Shown: positions 25,791 to 34,258 of the stretch, piece after piece
Position numbering within the stretch: position 1 is the stretch's first letter
Layout of the letters: every line of letters begins with the position of its first letter
Origin: Kitasatospora azatica KCTC 9699
GTDB lineage: Bacteria > Actinomycetota > Actinomycetes > Streptomycetales > Streptomycetaceae
Reading direction: 5' to 3'
Length of the DNA stretch: 64,000 nucleotides
Assembly: GCF_000744785.1 (NCBI RefSeq)
Contig: NZ_JQMO01000003.1
Location: forward strand, 3,410,001 to 3,474,000
Notes under the pieces: generated by a model
Told to the model about the DNA's origin: nothing
The model's input: only the letters and a program-made list of their open reading frames with translations
Databases searched by the model: none
Translations under genes and position numbers: made by a program

Positions 25791-26438
25791 TTACCTGGGC
25801 GGCTTCTTGCCGGTGACGCCCAGGTACACCATGGGGGCGAGGGTGGGCTTGAGGTCCTTGACCTTGACGCCCCAGGAGGTGAAGGCCTTCTGGTGCTCGG
25901 CGGCCGAGGCGAGCAGCGAGATCAGTGATCCCGCCACCGCCGCGGCGTCCTGCGCCTTGTCGGCCTGGCCCTTGGCCTGGAGGTCCTTGATGGCGTCCGC
26001 GAGCGGCTTGGCCACCGAGTTGAGGACGGTCATGCGGATCTTGAAGAACCGCTTGTCCCCTTCCGCGGCACCCAGGGTGACGACTCGCAGAATGGCATCG
26101 TTCTTGCGCCAGAAGGCAAGGAATCCGTCCACCAGTTCTTCCGAGGTGGTGGCGCCGGACTTTCCTGCCCAGGACTTTCCGTCGATCAGCTCTTTGAGCT
26201 CGACGCTGTCCTTGGCCATTTCCTCTGCGATGTCGAGGACTGCGCCCTCGACATCCGGGAAGTACTGGTAGAAGGTCGCGGGGGAGGTACCCGCCATACG
26301 GGCGACGTCGATGACCTTGACGTCCCGGTACGGCGACGTGCTGAGCATCTCGCGGAGGCAGTCGAGCAGCTTCTGCCGCGTCTCCTGTCCGCGTCGCCCG
26401 GCGACGCGACCGTCGACGGTGCGAACTTGTCCTGTCAT
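25791..26438 (-). CDS. TetR-family transcriptional regulator
   Basis: A 215-residue protein. The N-terminal HTH (ETRQKLLDCLREMLSTSPYRDVKVIDVARMAGTSPATFYQYFPDVEGAV, about 20-66) is canonical TetR. The ligand domain is unassigned. ATG at 26438. It diverges from the kinase gene, but the 377-nt gap contains no obvious TetR-type operator, and no efflux or metabolic target gene is adjacent. Confidence 0.93.
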   Translation of the reverse strand: MTGQVRTVDGRVAGRRGQETRQKLLDCLREMLSTSPYRDVKVIDVARMAGTSPATFYQYFPDVEGAVLDIAEEMAKDSVELKELIDGKSWAGKSGATTSEELVDGFLAFWRKNDAILRVVTLGAAEGDKRFFKIRMTVLNSVAKPLADAIKDLQAKGQADKAQDAAAVAGSLISLLASAAEHQKAFTSWGVKVKDLKPTLAPMVYLGVTGKKPPR

Positions 26439-26815
26439 GCCGTCAGCTTACCGCGCACCGATCATGGCGCGATTCGGTGATGCGACTATTAGTCCGCTCG
26501 GGGGTGGTAATCATGGCGGGGATAGCGATATTCGAAGCCCCCCCGTGTGCTGATGGCGGCACAGAGTGACGGCTAGTGGGCTGAAGGGCCCTCGGGTCGC
26601 TCTGCGTAGCCTGGCGCATGAATGCGGTGACATCCGAAGGAACGTCAGAACGCGGCGCCACGCGTACAGCTGACGAGGTGGCCGGAACGCGTCGTCCGCC
26701 CGCGACACGGCCGAGGTCCGCGGACGGGGGGAGATTGGCTCAGACGCCGAGGGCATTGGAGAATCAGCTCCGGCCCCCGATCGGGTGGCCTGCGGGACGG
26801 GGAGGTGGCAGCCGA
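26439..26815. other. Gap upstream of the kinase gene
   Basis: This 377-nt gap is the divergent leader of the TetR and kinase genes. An in-frame extension of the kinase begins at ATG 26618, with a TAGCCT hexamer (26607-26612) five bases before it, but third codon positions from 26618 to 26815 are often A or T, unlike real coding sequence here. I therefore treat it as non-coding. No repeats were found. Confidence 0.45.
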
Positions 26816-29410
26816 GTGGACCAGCTGACGGCGCAGGATCCGAGACGGATCGGGCCCTTCGAGGTGCTCGGGCGCCTCGGCGCCGGTGGGATGGGGCTGG
26901 TGTACCTGGCGCGGTCCGCCTCGGGTCGCCGGGTGGCGATCAAGACGGTGCGCGGCGAACTCGCCGAGGACGAGCTGTTCCGGGTCCGGTTCGCCCGGGA
27001 GATCGCGGCGGCCAAGACGGTCGGCGGCTTCTACACGGCCGCCGTGGTGGACGCCGACGCGGACGCCCGGGTGCCCTGGCTGGCCACCGCCTACGTGCCG
27101 GCGCCCTCGCTGGAGGACCTGGTCGGCGAGTGCGGGCCGCTGCCGGTGGACGCCGTGCGCTGGCTGATCGCCGGGATCGCCGAGGCCCTGCAGTCCATCC
27201 ACGCCGCCGGCCTGGTGCACCGTGACCTCAAGCCGTCCAACGTGCTGGTGGTGGAGGACGGCCCCCGGGTGATCGACTTCGGGATCGCCGCCGGGGTCTC
27301 GCACACCCGGCTGACCATGACCAACGTCGCGGTCGGCACACCCGCCTACATGTCGCCGGAGCAGGCCAAGGACAGCCGCAGCGTCACCGGCGCCAGCGAC
27401 GTCTTCTCGCTCGGCTCGCTGCTGGTCTTCTGCGCCACCGGGCACGCGCCCTACCGGGGCGGCAACCCGGTCGAGACGGTCTTCAAGCTGCTGCGCGAGC
27501 AGCCGGACCTGTCCGGGCTGCCGGTCGAGCTGGTGGACCTGGTGCGGGCCTGCATGCGCCCGGCGCCGGAGCACCGGCCGACTCCGGAGCAGATCCAGAC
27601 CGAGCTGGCACCGCACCTCTTCTCCCGGGACGACGCGGGGGAGTCGGAGGGGGACTGGTTGCCGCCCTCCGCGCTGGAACTGATCGAGCGCAGGCGGGGA
27701 CGGCGGGTGCCGGGAGCCCGGGCGGCGGCCGCCGCACCGGTTGCCGCGCCCGCCGCCGCTCCGGTGGTGCCCCCGGTGCCGTCGGCGCCGCCGGTGGTGC
27801 CCGCGCCCTACCTGTCACCGGCACCGGCGGCTGCGGCCGCTCCGGCGACAGGACCGGTCGGCGGTGCGCACGCCGGTCCGGCCGCGCCCGAGGGGCACTG
27901 GGGGCCGGCCCGGCCGCCGGCGCAGCCGGAGCCGGTGGATCCGCGCACCGGGGCGCTCGCGGCCCAGGGAACGCCTGCCCAGGGCGCGTCGGCTGTTCCG
28001 GGCGGGTCGGCTGTTCCGGCCTCGGCGGCCCAGGTCTCGGCAGCCGGGACCGCAGTGGCGGGGGGCGAGGTGGCCACCGCCAAGCTCGGCGCGGCCCGTC
28101 GGCACCGGCGCGATCCCGCGCAGGAGGTGCAGCTCTCCGGGGCTTCGGTCCGGATAGGGCCGGGACCGCAGGCCCACGGGGTGGAACCGGCCAAGGCCAC
28201 CGGGCCGACGCCGGCCGAGACGGACTGGGTCCGGCGGGCCGGTGCGCTCTCGGCCGCCGCACCGGCTCCCGTCCCGCCGGCCCCGCCGGTGGAGCAGCCC
28301 GGGCAGCCGCGCTGGCGGCCCTGGCGGTTCCGGATGTCCAACGACGTCTGGGGCACCCCGCTGGTCGCCGACGGCACCCTGTTCATCTCCAGCTTCGAGG
28401 TGCACGCCCTGGACATCGCCTCAGGGCGGCGCCGCTACAAGACCCGTGACGTGGCCTGGGCGGTCGCGGTGGACGCCGGCCGGCTGCACGCCGCCGACGG
28501 CCCGCACCTCTACACGGTGGACGTGGCCGACGGCACCGAGCGCTGGCGCACCTCGCTGGACGGCTGGGTCTACTCGCTGGACGCCGCCGACGGGGTGCTC
28601 TGCTGCGGCCTGCGTGGCGGCGGCGTGCAGGTGCGCTCCACCGCCAACGGCGCCGAGCTGTGGCGCGCCGAGGACGCCCAGCAGGACTACGAGAACCCCC
28701 AGTCGGGGCCGGCCCTGATGGGCGGTTCGGTCTTCTACTACGGGGGCGGCCGGCTGCGCTGCGTGGACGCCCGGGGCGGGCTGCCGCGCTGGACCTTCCC
28801 GGTCGGCGAGGACGTGCCGTCGCGCCCGGTGCTGCGCGGCTCGCTGGTGTACGTCACGGCGGGCACCCGGGTGTACGCGCTGGACGCGGCCACCGGTGCG
28901 CAGCGCTGGCGGTTCGACGCGCCGGTGGTGCTCTTCACCCCGCCGAGCTTGGACGACTCGGCCACCCCGGCCGTCTACGTGGCCGACTACCTGGGCACCC
29001 TCTACGCCCTGGACGGTGCCTCGGGGCAGGTGCGTTGGCAGGCCCGCACGGCCAGCCGGCAGGGGGCCGAGCCGGTGGTGCTGGCCGGTCGGACCGCGCT
29101 GATCGCCAGCGGGGACACGCTCTACGCCTTCGACACCGCCGACGGCGTGGAGCGGTGGCGCTACGCGGCCCGCGGCGAGATCGTCGGTGCCCCGGCGGCC
29201 GCCGCCGGCCTGGTGCACCTGGGCAGCCGGGACCACTCGCTGCACACCGTGGACCTGGCCACCGGCCGGCTGCGCTGGGAGCTGGGCACCAAGGGCGAGC
29301 TGACGGGCTCTCCGGTCACCGTCGGCGGCCGGGTCTTCGTGAGCAGCAAGGACCGCTGCGTCTACGCCCTCGACGCGGCCTACGGGACGGCGGTCCCCGA
29401 CTCGCGGTAG
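26816..29410 (+). CDS. Serine/threonine kinase with C-terminal PQQ-type beta-propeller (AfsK-like)
   Basis: An 864-residue soluble kinase. Domain order: kinase (about 10-270) with glycine loop GRLGAGGMG, Lys 43 in VAIKTV, catalytic HRDLKPSN (Asp 137), DFGIA and MSPEQ; an Ala/Pro-rich linker (about 285-490); a beta-propeller of PQQ-like blades (about 500-860) with repeated ALDxATGxxRW units. This is the layout of S. coelicolor AfsK, which controls secondary metabolism and growth; orthology is not proven. No transmembrane helix is seen. GTG 26816 has GGGGAGG about ten bases before it. Confidence 0.9.
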   Translation: MDQLTAQDPRRIGPFEVLGRLGAGGMGLVYLARSASGRRVAIKTVRGELAEDELFRVRFAREIAAAKTVGGFYTAAVVDADADARVPWLATAYVPAPSLEDLVGECGPLPVDAVRWLIAGIAEALQSIHAAGLVHRDLKPSNVLVVEDGPRVIDFGIAAGVSHTRLTMTNVAVGTPAYMSPEQAKDSRSVTGASDVFSLGSLLVFCATGHAPYRGGNPVETVFKLLREQPDLSGLPVELVDLVRACMRPAPEHRPTPEQIQTELAPHLFSRDDAGESEGDWLPPSALELIERRRGRRVPGARAAAAAPVAAPAAAPVVPPVPSAPPVVPAPYLSPAPAAAAAPATGPVGGAHAGPAAPEGHWGPARPPAQPEPVDPRTGALAAQGTPAQGASAVPGGSAVPASAAQVSAAGTAVAGGEVATAKLGAARRHRRDPAQEVQLSGASVRIGPGPQAHGVEPAKATGPTPAETDWVRRAGALSAAAPAPVPPAPPVEQPGQPRWRPWRFRMSNDVWGTPLVADGTLFISSFEVHALDIASGRRRYKTRDVAWAVAVDAGRLHAADGPHLYTVDVADGTERWRTSLDGWVYSLDAADGVLCCGLRGGGVQVRSTANGAELWRAEDAQQDYENPQSGPALMGGSVFYYGGGRLRCVDARGGLPRWTFPVGEDVPSRPVLRGSLVYVTAGTRVYALDAATGAQRWRFDAPVVLFTPPSLDDSATPAVYVADYLGTLYALDGASGQVRWQARTASRQGAEPVVLAGRTALIASGDTLYAFDTADGVERWRYAARGEIVGAPAAAAGLVHLGSRDHSLHTVDLATGRLRWELGTKGELTGSPVTVGGRVFVSSKDRCVYALDAAYGTAVPDSR

Positions 29411-29521
29411 GGCTGCGGCGGCGCGCCGCTGGGCTGAATTCGGACATAAAGGTGAAATGCTGACAAAGCCTGGCCTGGGTCGGGTGGCATTCCCGCATGG
29501 ACGAAACCGGAGGCAGCTCAG

Positions 29522-30655
29522 GTGCACCCCACGAAGGATCACACTCGCCCGCTCCCGGCCGGTCCCCGTCCAACCGGGCCCAAGGCCTTCGGTGGGCTGC
29601 TGCTGCCCGGCACGGCGCTGCTCGCGGCCGCGCTCACGGTGAGCGGCTGCACCAGCGGCAGCAGGTCCTCGTCCTCCTCGTCCACCACCGCCGGCGCCGC
29701 GGTCGCCACCGCCTCGCCCAGTGTCAGCAACTCGCTGCAGGACGACTACCAGCGGGTGATCGCCAATGTGCTGCCCTCGGTGGTGCAGATCACCACCGCC
29801 TCGGGGCTCGGCTCGGGGATCATCTACGACGGCAAGGGCGACATCATCACCAACGCCCACGTGGTCGGCACGGCCAGCACCTTCCAGGTCAGCCTGGCCA
29901 ACAGCACCACGCTGCTGGACGCCACCCTGGTCGGCAGCTACCCCGACTCGGACCTCGCGGTGATCAAGCTGTCCAGCCCGCCCGGCGGCCTCAAGCCGGC
30001 CGCCTTCGGGGACAGCGGCAAGGTCGAGGTCGGTCAGATCACCCTGGCCATGGGCAGCCCGCTGGGCCTGTCCAGCAGCGTCACCCAGGGCATCGTCTCG
30101 GCCACCGGGCGGACCGTCACCGAGCCGAAGAGCACCGACTCGCCCGGCGCCACCATCGGCAACATGGTGCAGACCTCGGCCGCGATCAACCCCGGCAACA
30201 GCGGCGGCGCCCTGGTCAACCTGTCCAGCCAGGTGATCGGCATCAACACGCTGGCCGCGGTCGACCAGGAGACCAACGGCAGCGCCGCCCCGGGGATCGG
30301 CTTCGCGATCCCGAGCGCCACCATCACCAGCATCGCCGACCAGCTGATCAAGGACGGCAAGGTCACCAACTCGGGCCGAGCCGCCCTGGGCATCAGCGCC
30401 CGGACCTTCTACGGCAGCGACTACAAGCCGGCCGGTGTGCTGATCGTCGGCACCACCCCGAACGGCCCGGCCGCCTCGGCCGGACTGCAGGCCGGGGACG
30501 TGATCACCAAGGTGGGCGACACCCCGGTCACCTCGCTCAGCTCGCTGACCACCGCGCTCGCCTCGCTCTCGCCGGGCAGCAAGACCACAGTCACCTATGA
30601 CCGCGGCGGCCAGACCAAGACCGCCGACGTGACCCTGGGGACGCTCGGCCCCTGA
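29522..30655 (+). CDS. HtrA/DegP-like serine protease lipoprotein with PDZ domain
   Basis: A 377-residue exported protease. A signal with lipobox VSGC (Cys near 43) suggests lipid anchoring. The trypsin-like domain (about 75-280) has the triad in NAHVV, SDLAVI and NPGNSGGAL. One PDZ domain follows (about 285-372, PAGVLIVGTTPNGPAASAGLQAGDVI). Such proteins degrade misfolded extracytoplasmic proteins. GTG 29522 follows GGAGG. It follows the kinase gene by 111 nt on the same strand; a bidirectional hairpin closes the unit. Confidence 0.92.
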   Translation: MHPTKDHTRPLPAGPRPTGPKAFGGLLLPGTALLAAALTVSGCTSGSRSSSSSSTTAGAAVATASPSVSNSLQDDYQRVIANVLPSVVQITTASGLGSGIIYDGKGDIITNAHVVGTASTFQVSLANSTTLLDATLVGSYPDSDLAVIKLSSPPGGLKPAAFGDSGKVEVGQITLAMGSPLGLSSSVTQGIVSATGRTVTEPKSTDSPGATIGNMVQTSAAINPGNSGGALVNLSSQVIGINTLAAVDQETNGSAAPGIGFAIPSATITSIADQLIKDGKVTNSGRAALGISARTFYGSDYKPAGVLIVGTTPNGPAASAGLQAGDVITKVGDTPVTSLSSLTTALASLSPGSKTTVTYDRGGQTKTADVTLGTLGP

Positions 30656-30682
30656 CCCCGCGTCGGGGAGCCGACCAGAGCA

Positions 30683-30727
30683 GGTCCGGTGGCGGCGCAC
30701 CGCGCAAGGGTCTGCCGCCACCGGACC
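30683..30727. terminator. Bidirectional terminator between protease and sensor kinase genes
   Basis: A 14-bp perfect stem (30683-30696 and 30714-30727) with a 17-nt loop lies between convergent genes. Confidence 0.75.
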
Positions 30728-30757
30728 GTCGTACCGGGCGCGCCGTGATGGCGCCGG

Positions 30758-31951
30758 CTAGCCGGTGACGGCCCGGGCGGTGCGGGTGCGCCAGGGCAGT
30801 TCGACGGTCACCGTGGTGGGCCCGCCCTCGGGGCTCTCCACCAGGAAGACCCCGTCCACCGCCCGCACCCGCTCGGCCAGACCGGCCAGCCCGCCGCCCG
30901 GGCGGAACCCGCCGCCGGGCGCGGTGGCCCCGCCCCGTCCGTCGTCCGCGATCTGCAGCATCAGACGGTCGGCGGAGCGCCAGGCGTCCACCGTGGCGGA
31001 GCGGGCGCCGGCGTGCTTGGAGGTGTTGGTGAGCAGCTCGCTGACGGTGAAGTAGGCGATCCCCTCGACCGCGGAGTCCGGCCGCTCGGTGCTGCCGTCG
31101 GGGCCGGAGAGGTCCACCCGGACGGTGACCCCGCCGGGCACGGTGCAGCGGGCGGCCACCGCGGAGAGCGCGGCGTCCAGCCCGCGGTCGGTCAGCACCG
31201 CCGGGTGGATGCCCCGAGCCAGGTCGCGCAGCTCCTGCAGGGCCAGCTTCACCTCGCCGTGCGCGGCGTCCACCATCTTGGCGGCCGAGGCCTGCTCCGC
31301 GGTCAGCTCGGTGTCCAGCAGCTTCTCCTTGGCCAGGCCGAGGTCCATGGCCAGCGCCACCAGCCGGGCCTGGGCGCCGTCGTGCAGGTCGCGCTCGATC
31401 CGGCGCAGGTCGGCGGCGGCGGTGTCGACCACCGCGCCGCGGTCGTCCTCCAGCTCGCGCACCCGGACCGAGAGCGCGTTGGGGCAGAGCAGCAGCTCCA
31501 CCAGCAGCCGGTGGGCCACCGCCAGGTACCGGACCACGAACGGCAGCAGCGGCCAGCCGATGATCAGGAAGACCAGGGTGACGGTGAAGGTGATCACGCC
31601 CCAGGGGAGTATCAGCACGCAGTACAGCGCGGAGCGCCAGCTGAGCCCGTCGGCCAGGGTGGCGAGCACCATGGCGGTGGTGCCGGGCCGAGCCGGTGCC
31701 AACGGCTCGGGCTCCTCGACCTGGGCCGCCAGGCTGGCCCGGGCCCGGCGCCGGGACAGCGCGCCCAGCCGGCGGGACCCGCGCAGCCCGAGGGCGAGCA
31801 GCGGCAGCCCGACCACGGTGACGCTCAGCGCCGCGCCGACCGAGAGCGTGACCACGGTGAAGACGAAGGTGGCGATGCCGAAGGGCAGTCCGACCAGGTG
31901 GTGACGGACCTCGCGCCACATCTGAGCGCCGTAGAGCGGCCGGGCTTTCAT
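30758..31951 (-). CDS. Sensor histidine kinase (HisKA_3, NarL-type), orphan
   Basis: A 397-residue membrane kinase. The N-terminal half is a sensor-type module with four hydrophobic helices (about 20-60 and 110-150). The dimerisation/phosphoacceptor box IERDLHDGAQARLVAL holds the His, and the HATPase domain has LLTNTSKHAGA and IADDGRGG. The start is ATG 31951; an open frame further upstream is only the translation of a tandem repeat. Such kinases normally sit beside a NarL-type response regulator. None is adjacent here. Confidence 0.92.
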   Translation of the reverse strand: MKARPLYGAQMWREVRHHLVGLPFGIATFVFTVVTLSVGAALSVTVVGLPLLALGLRGSRRLGALSRRRARASLAAQVEEPEPLAPARPGTTAMVLATLADGLSWRSALYCVLILPWGVITFTVTLVFLIIGWPLLPFVVRYLAVAHRLLVELLLCPNALSVRVRELEDDRGAVVDTAAADLRRIERDLHDGAQARLVALAMDLGLAKEKLLDTELTAEQASAAKMVDAAHGEVKLALQELRDLARGIHPAVLTDRGLDAALSAVAARCTVPGGVTVRVDLSGPDGSTERPDSAVEGIAYFTVSELLTNTSKHAGARSATVDAWRSADRLMLQIADDGRGGATAPGGGFRPGGGLAGLAERVRAVDGVFLVESPEGGPTTVTVELPWRTRTARAVTG

Positions 31952-31981
31952 CGGGTGCGGTCCCCTAACAATCGGCGGGCA

Positions 31982-32091
31982 GTCGGTCGGCAGGCGGTGG
32001 GCGGTCGGTCGGCAGGCGGTGGGCAGGCGGTCGGCAGGCGGTGGGCGGTCGGTCGGCAGGCGGTGGGCGGTCGGTCGGCAGGCGGTGGCTC
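31982..32091. repeat. Five tandem 22-bp repeats
   Basis: Five consecutive 22-nt units (31982-32003, 32004-32025, 32026-32047, 32048-32069, 32070-32091). All share TCGGCAGGCGGTGGG and differ only at the first and last bases. The array lies 30 nt upstream of the sensor-kinase start and about 200 nt upstream of nuoA. The unit is not a multiple of three and has no spacers, so it is neither coding nor CRISPR. Confidence 0.9.
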
Positions 32092-32242
32092 GGGAGGCTG
32101 GCGATACCAAGCTTGGCGGGTGCCGATCGCCCTGTGCACTGGGGGTGGGCCCACTCTTCTGCGGGGGTTAACCCCACCCCCCTAGGTGTCCACCAGGTGT
32201 CTTGCGGGTCGGGCAGGGGTGCCGGGTGGGACAGCGGTGGTC

Positions 32243-32271
32243 TTAGACTCACGCCATAACGAGGTTATGGA
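32243..32271 (+). promoter_or_regulatory. Probable nuo operon promoter overlapped by a palindrome
   Basis: TTAGAC (32243-32248) and TATGGA (32266-32271) have a 17-nt spacer. A perfect dyad CCATAAC-GAG-GTTATGG (32254-32270) covers the spacer and -10, the position where a repressor would block polymerase. nuoA starts at 32299. It does not match the Rex consensus I know. Motif prediction only. Confidence 0.5.
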
Positions 32272-32298
32272 TGTGTAAAACCTGCTGGAGGCGAACGC

Positions 32299-32715
32299 AT
32301 GGAGGGGCCCTGGGCCGCAACCCTCGCGGCCGACCCCGCGCTGGGCAGTGGCTACTTCAACGCCTACGCCGCGGTGGGTCTGCTCGCAGTGGTCGGCGTG
32401 CTCTTCGTCGCGGTGTCGTTCACCGCCAACCGGCTGTTGCGCCCGGCGATCTACTCGCCGGAGAAGCTGCTCACCTACGAGTGCGGGGTGGACCCGGTCG
32501 GTGAGGGCTGGGCGCACACCCAGGTCCGCTACTACATCTACGCCTTCCTCTATGTGATCTTCGCGGTCGACGCGATCTACCTCTTCCCGTGGGCGACCGT
32601 GTTCGCCGCCGCGGGGTACGGCATGGCCACGCTGGTGGAGATGTTCATCTTCCTCGGCTTCCTCGCGGTCGGGCTGCTCTACGCCTGGAAGAAGGGCGTT
32701 CTGGAATGGACGTGA
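32299..32715 (+). CDS. nuoA: NADH-quinone oxidoreductase subunit A
   Basis: A 138-residue membrane subunit with three helices and the conserved loop YSPEKLLTYECGVDPVGEGW (Cys included), which lies at the quinone/proton interface of complex I. It is the first gene of the nuo operon; the start ATG 32299 follows GGAGG. It overlaps nuoB by 10 nt. Confidence 0.94.
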   Translation: MEGPWAATLAADPALGSGYFNAYAAVGLLAVVGVLFVAVSFTANRLLRPAIYSPEKLLTYECGVDPVGEGWAHTQVRYYIYAFLYVIFAVDAIYLFPWATVFAAAGYGMATLVEMFIFLGFLAVGLLYAWKKGVLEWT

Positions 32716-33332
32716 CCCACTCGCACGGTGCCGGCGGACCCGTCCAGCTCGGCCTGCCGGACCCGGGCAACCCCGGCCCCGGCGCGCTGGAGCAGCGTCG
32801 GCTCGGCCCGCTGGCCCGGCTCGCCCCGGACCCGGTCAAGGTGGTGCTCAACTGGGGGCGCCGCTACAGCCTCTGGTGCTTCAACTTCGGCCTGGCCTGC
32901 TGCGCGATCGAGTTCATCGCGGCCTCGATGGCCAAGCACGACTTCATCCGGATGGGCGTGATCCCGTTCGCGCCCGGCCCTCGGCAGGCCGACCTGATGA
33001 TCGTCTCGGGCACCGTGACGGACAAGATGGCCCCGGCCGTCAAGCGGCTCTACGAGCAGATGCCGGAGCCGAAGTACGTGATCTCCTTCGGCGCCTGCTC
33101 CAACTCGGGCGGCCCGTACTGGGACTCCTACTCGGTCACCAAGGGCGTGGACCAGATCATCCCGGTCGACGTCTACGTGCCCGGCTGCCCGCCGCGGCCC
33201 GAGGCGCTGCTGCAGGGCATCCTCAAGCTGCAGGAGAAGATCGCCGCCGAGTCGCTGCCCGAGCGCTACACCGGTCCGTCGACCGGTGCGCTGCGCCGCC
33301 CGCTGCTGCCCGGCCCCGGGGGTGCACAGTGA
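32706..33332 (+). CDS. nuoB: NADH-quinone oxidoreductase subunit B (N2 cluster)
   Basis: A 208-residue subunit with the N2 [4Fe-4S] ligands: the tandem cysteines in LACCAIEF, one in ACSNSGG and one in VPGCPPRPE. N2 is the terminal cluster that passes electrons to quinone. ATG 32706 lies within the end of nuoA. The C-terminus is extended and Pro/Gly-rich. NuoB normally contacts NuoD, which is not encoded in this operon. Confidence 0.95.
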   Translation: MDVTHSHGAGGPVQLGLPDPGNPGPGALEQRRLGPLARLAPDPVKVVLNWGRRYSLWCFNFGLACCAIEFIAASMAKHDFIRMGVIPFAPGPRQADLMIVSGTVTDKMAPAVKRLYEQMPEPKYVISFGACSNSGGPYWDSYSVTKGVDQIIPVDVYVPGCPPRPEALLQGILKLQEKIAAESLPERYTGPSTGALRRPLLPGPGGAQ

Positions 33333-34258
33333 CCGCACCGCTGACCGCCGAGCAGACCGCCGCCGCGATCGGCCCCTGGGCGAGCGCCGCCGAGGCCTAC
33401 GAGCTGCTGACCGTCGACGTGCCCGCCGAGCACTGGATCGAGGCGCTGACGGCCGCTCGCGACGGCCTCGGGCTGGGCTTCTTCGACTGGCTGAGCGCGG
33501 TGGACGAGCTCGCCGAGGGCTTCTCGGTCTGCGTCCACCTGGCGGACGTCGGCGGGCCCGGCGCGGTGCGCCGGGTGCTGCTGCGCACCCGGGTGCCGCG
33601 CGCGGGGGCCGCGCTGCCGACCGCCGCCGGCGTGTACGCCGGAGCCGGCTGGCACGAGCGCGAGACGCACGAGATGTTCGGGATCGACTTCACCGGCCAC
33701 CCGCACCTCGCGCCGCTGCTGCTGCCCGAAGGCTTCGAGGGGTACCCGCTGCGCAAGGAGTTCGTACTCGCCGCGCGGGTGGCCAAGGCCTGGCCCGGCG
33801 CCAAGGAGCCGGGCGAGAGCGACCACGGGGACGGGCCGGCCCGGCGCAAGATGCAGCCGGCCGGGGTGCCCGACCCGAACGAGTGGGGGCCGTTGAAGGG
33901 CACCCTGCCGCCGGTGGCCGAGCGGCCTGCCCGCGGCGCCGCGCGCGGGGCCCGGGCTGCGGCTGCGGGTGCTGGTGCTGCCGGCGCGGAGGGCGCGCCG
34001 CCGGTGCGGGCCGACCGGCCGCGGCGCACCCGGAGCATCACCGAGGGCTCGACCAGCCAGACCGCGCCCACGCCGGCGCCGGCTGCAGAGCCGCCCACCG
34101 TGGCCCGGACCCAGAGCTCGGACGCCCCGTGGCACTCACCGGTGCCGGCCCACGAGACACCTGCCGAGCCTTCCGAGCCCCGGAAGCCGGCCGGTCCGAC
34201 GCCCGAAGCGCCCGACACCGACACCCCATCAGCCCCCCAGGACGGAGACAGCGCGTGA
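33329..34258 (+). CDS. nuoC: NADH-quinone oxidoreductase subunit C with long disordered tail
   Basis: A 309-residue protein. The NuoC (30-kDa) domain covers about residues 20-165 and has the signature AGWHERETHEMFGIDFTGHPHLAPLLLPEGFEGYPLRKEF. From about residue 190 onward it is a low-complexity tail rich in Ala, Pro, Thr and Glu without recognised domain. In many bacteria NuoD follows or is fused to NuoC; here neither is the case. GTG 33329 overlaps the nuoB stop. Confidence 0.88.
   Translation: MTAPLTAEQTAAAIGPWASAAEAYELLTVDVPAEHWIEALTAARDGLGLGFFDWLSAVDELAEGFSVCVHLADVGGPGAVRRVLLRTRVPRAGAALPTAAGVYAGAGWHERETHEMFGIDFTGHPHLAPLLLPEGFEGYPLRKEFVLAARVAKAWPGAKEPGESDHGDGPARRKMQPAGVPDPNEWGPLKGTLPPVAERPARGAARGARAAAAGAGAAGAEGAPPVRADRPRRTRSITEGSTSQTAPTPAPAAEPPTVARTQSSDAPWHSPVPAHETPAEPSEPRKPAGPTPEAPDTDTPSAPQDGDSA

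Noticed and set aside
26618..26815. 66-codon N-terminal extension of the kinase
   Set aside because: Third positions are often A or T, and the GTG at 26816 has a good ribosome site directly before the kinase fold. Kept as a possibility only.
31982..32091. CRISPR array
   Set aside because: Units are directly adjacent without spacers and no cas genes are present.
31965..32110. Upstream extension of the sensor kinase with Arg/Pro-rich repeats
   Set aside because: It is the translation of the 22-bp array. The ATG at 31951 starts the conserved sensor domain.
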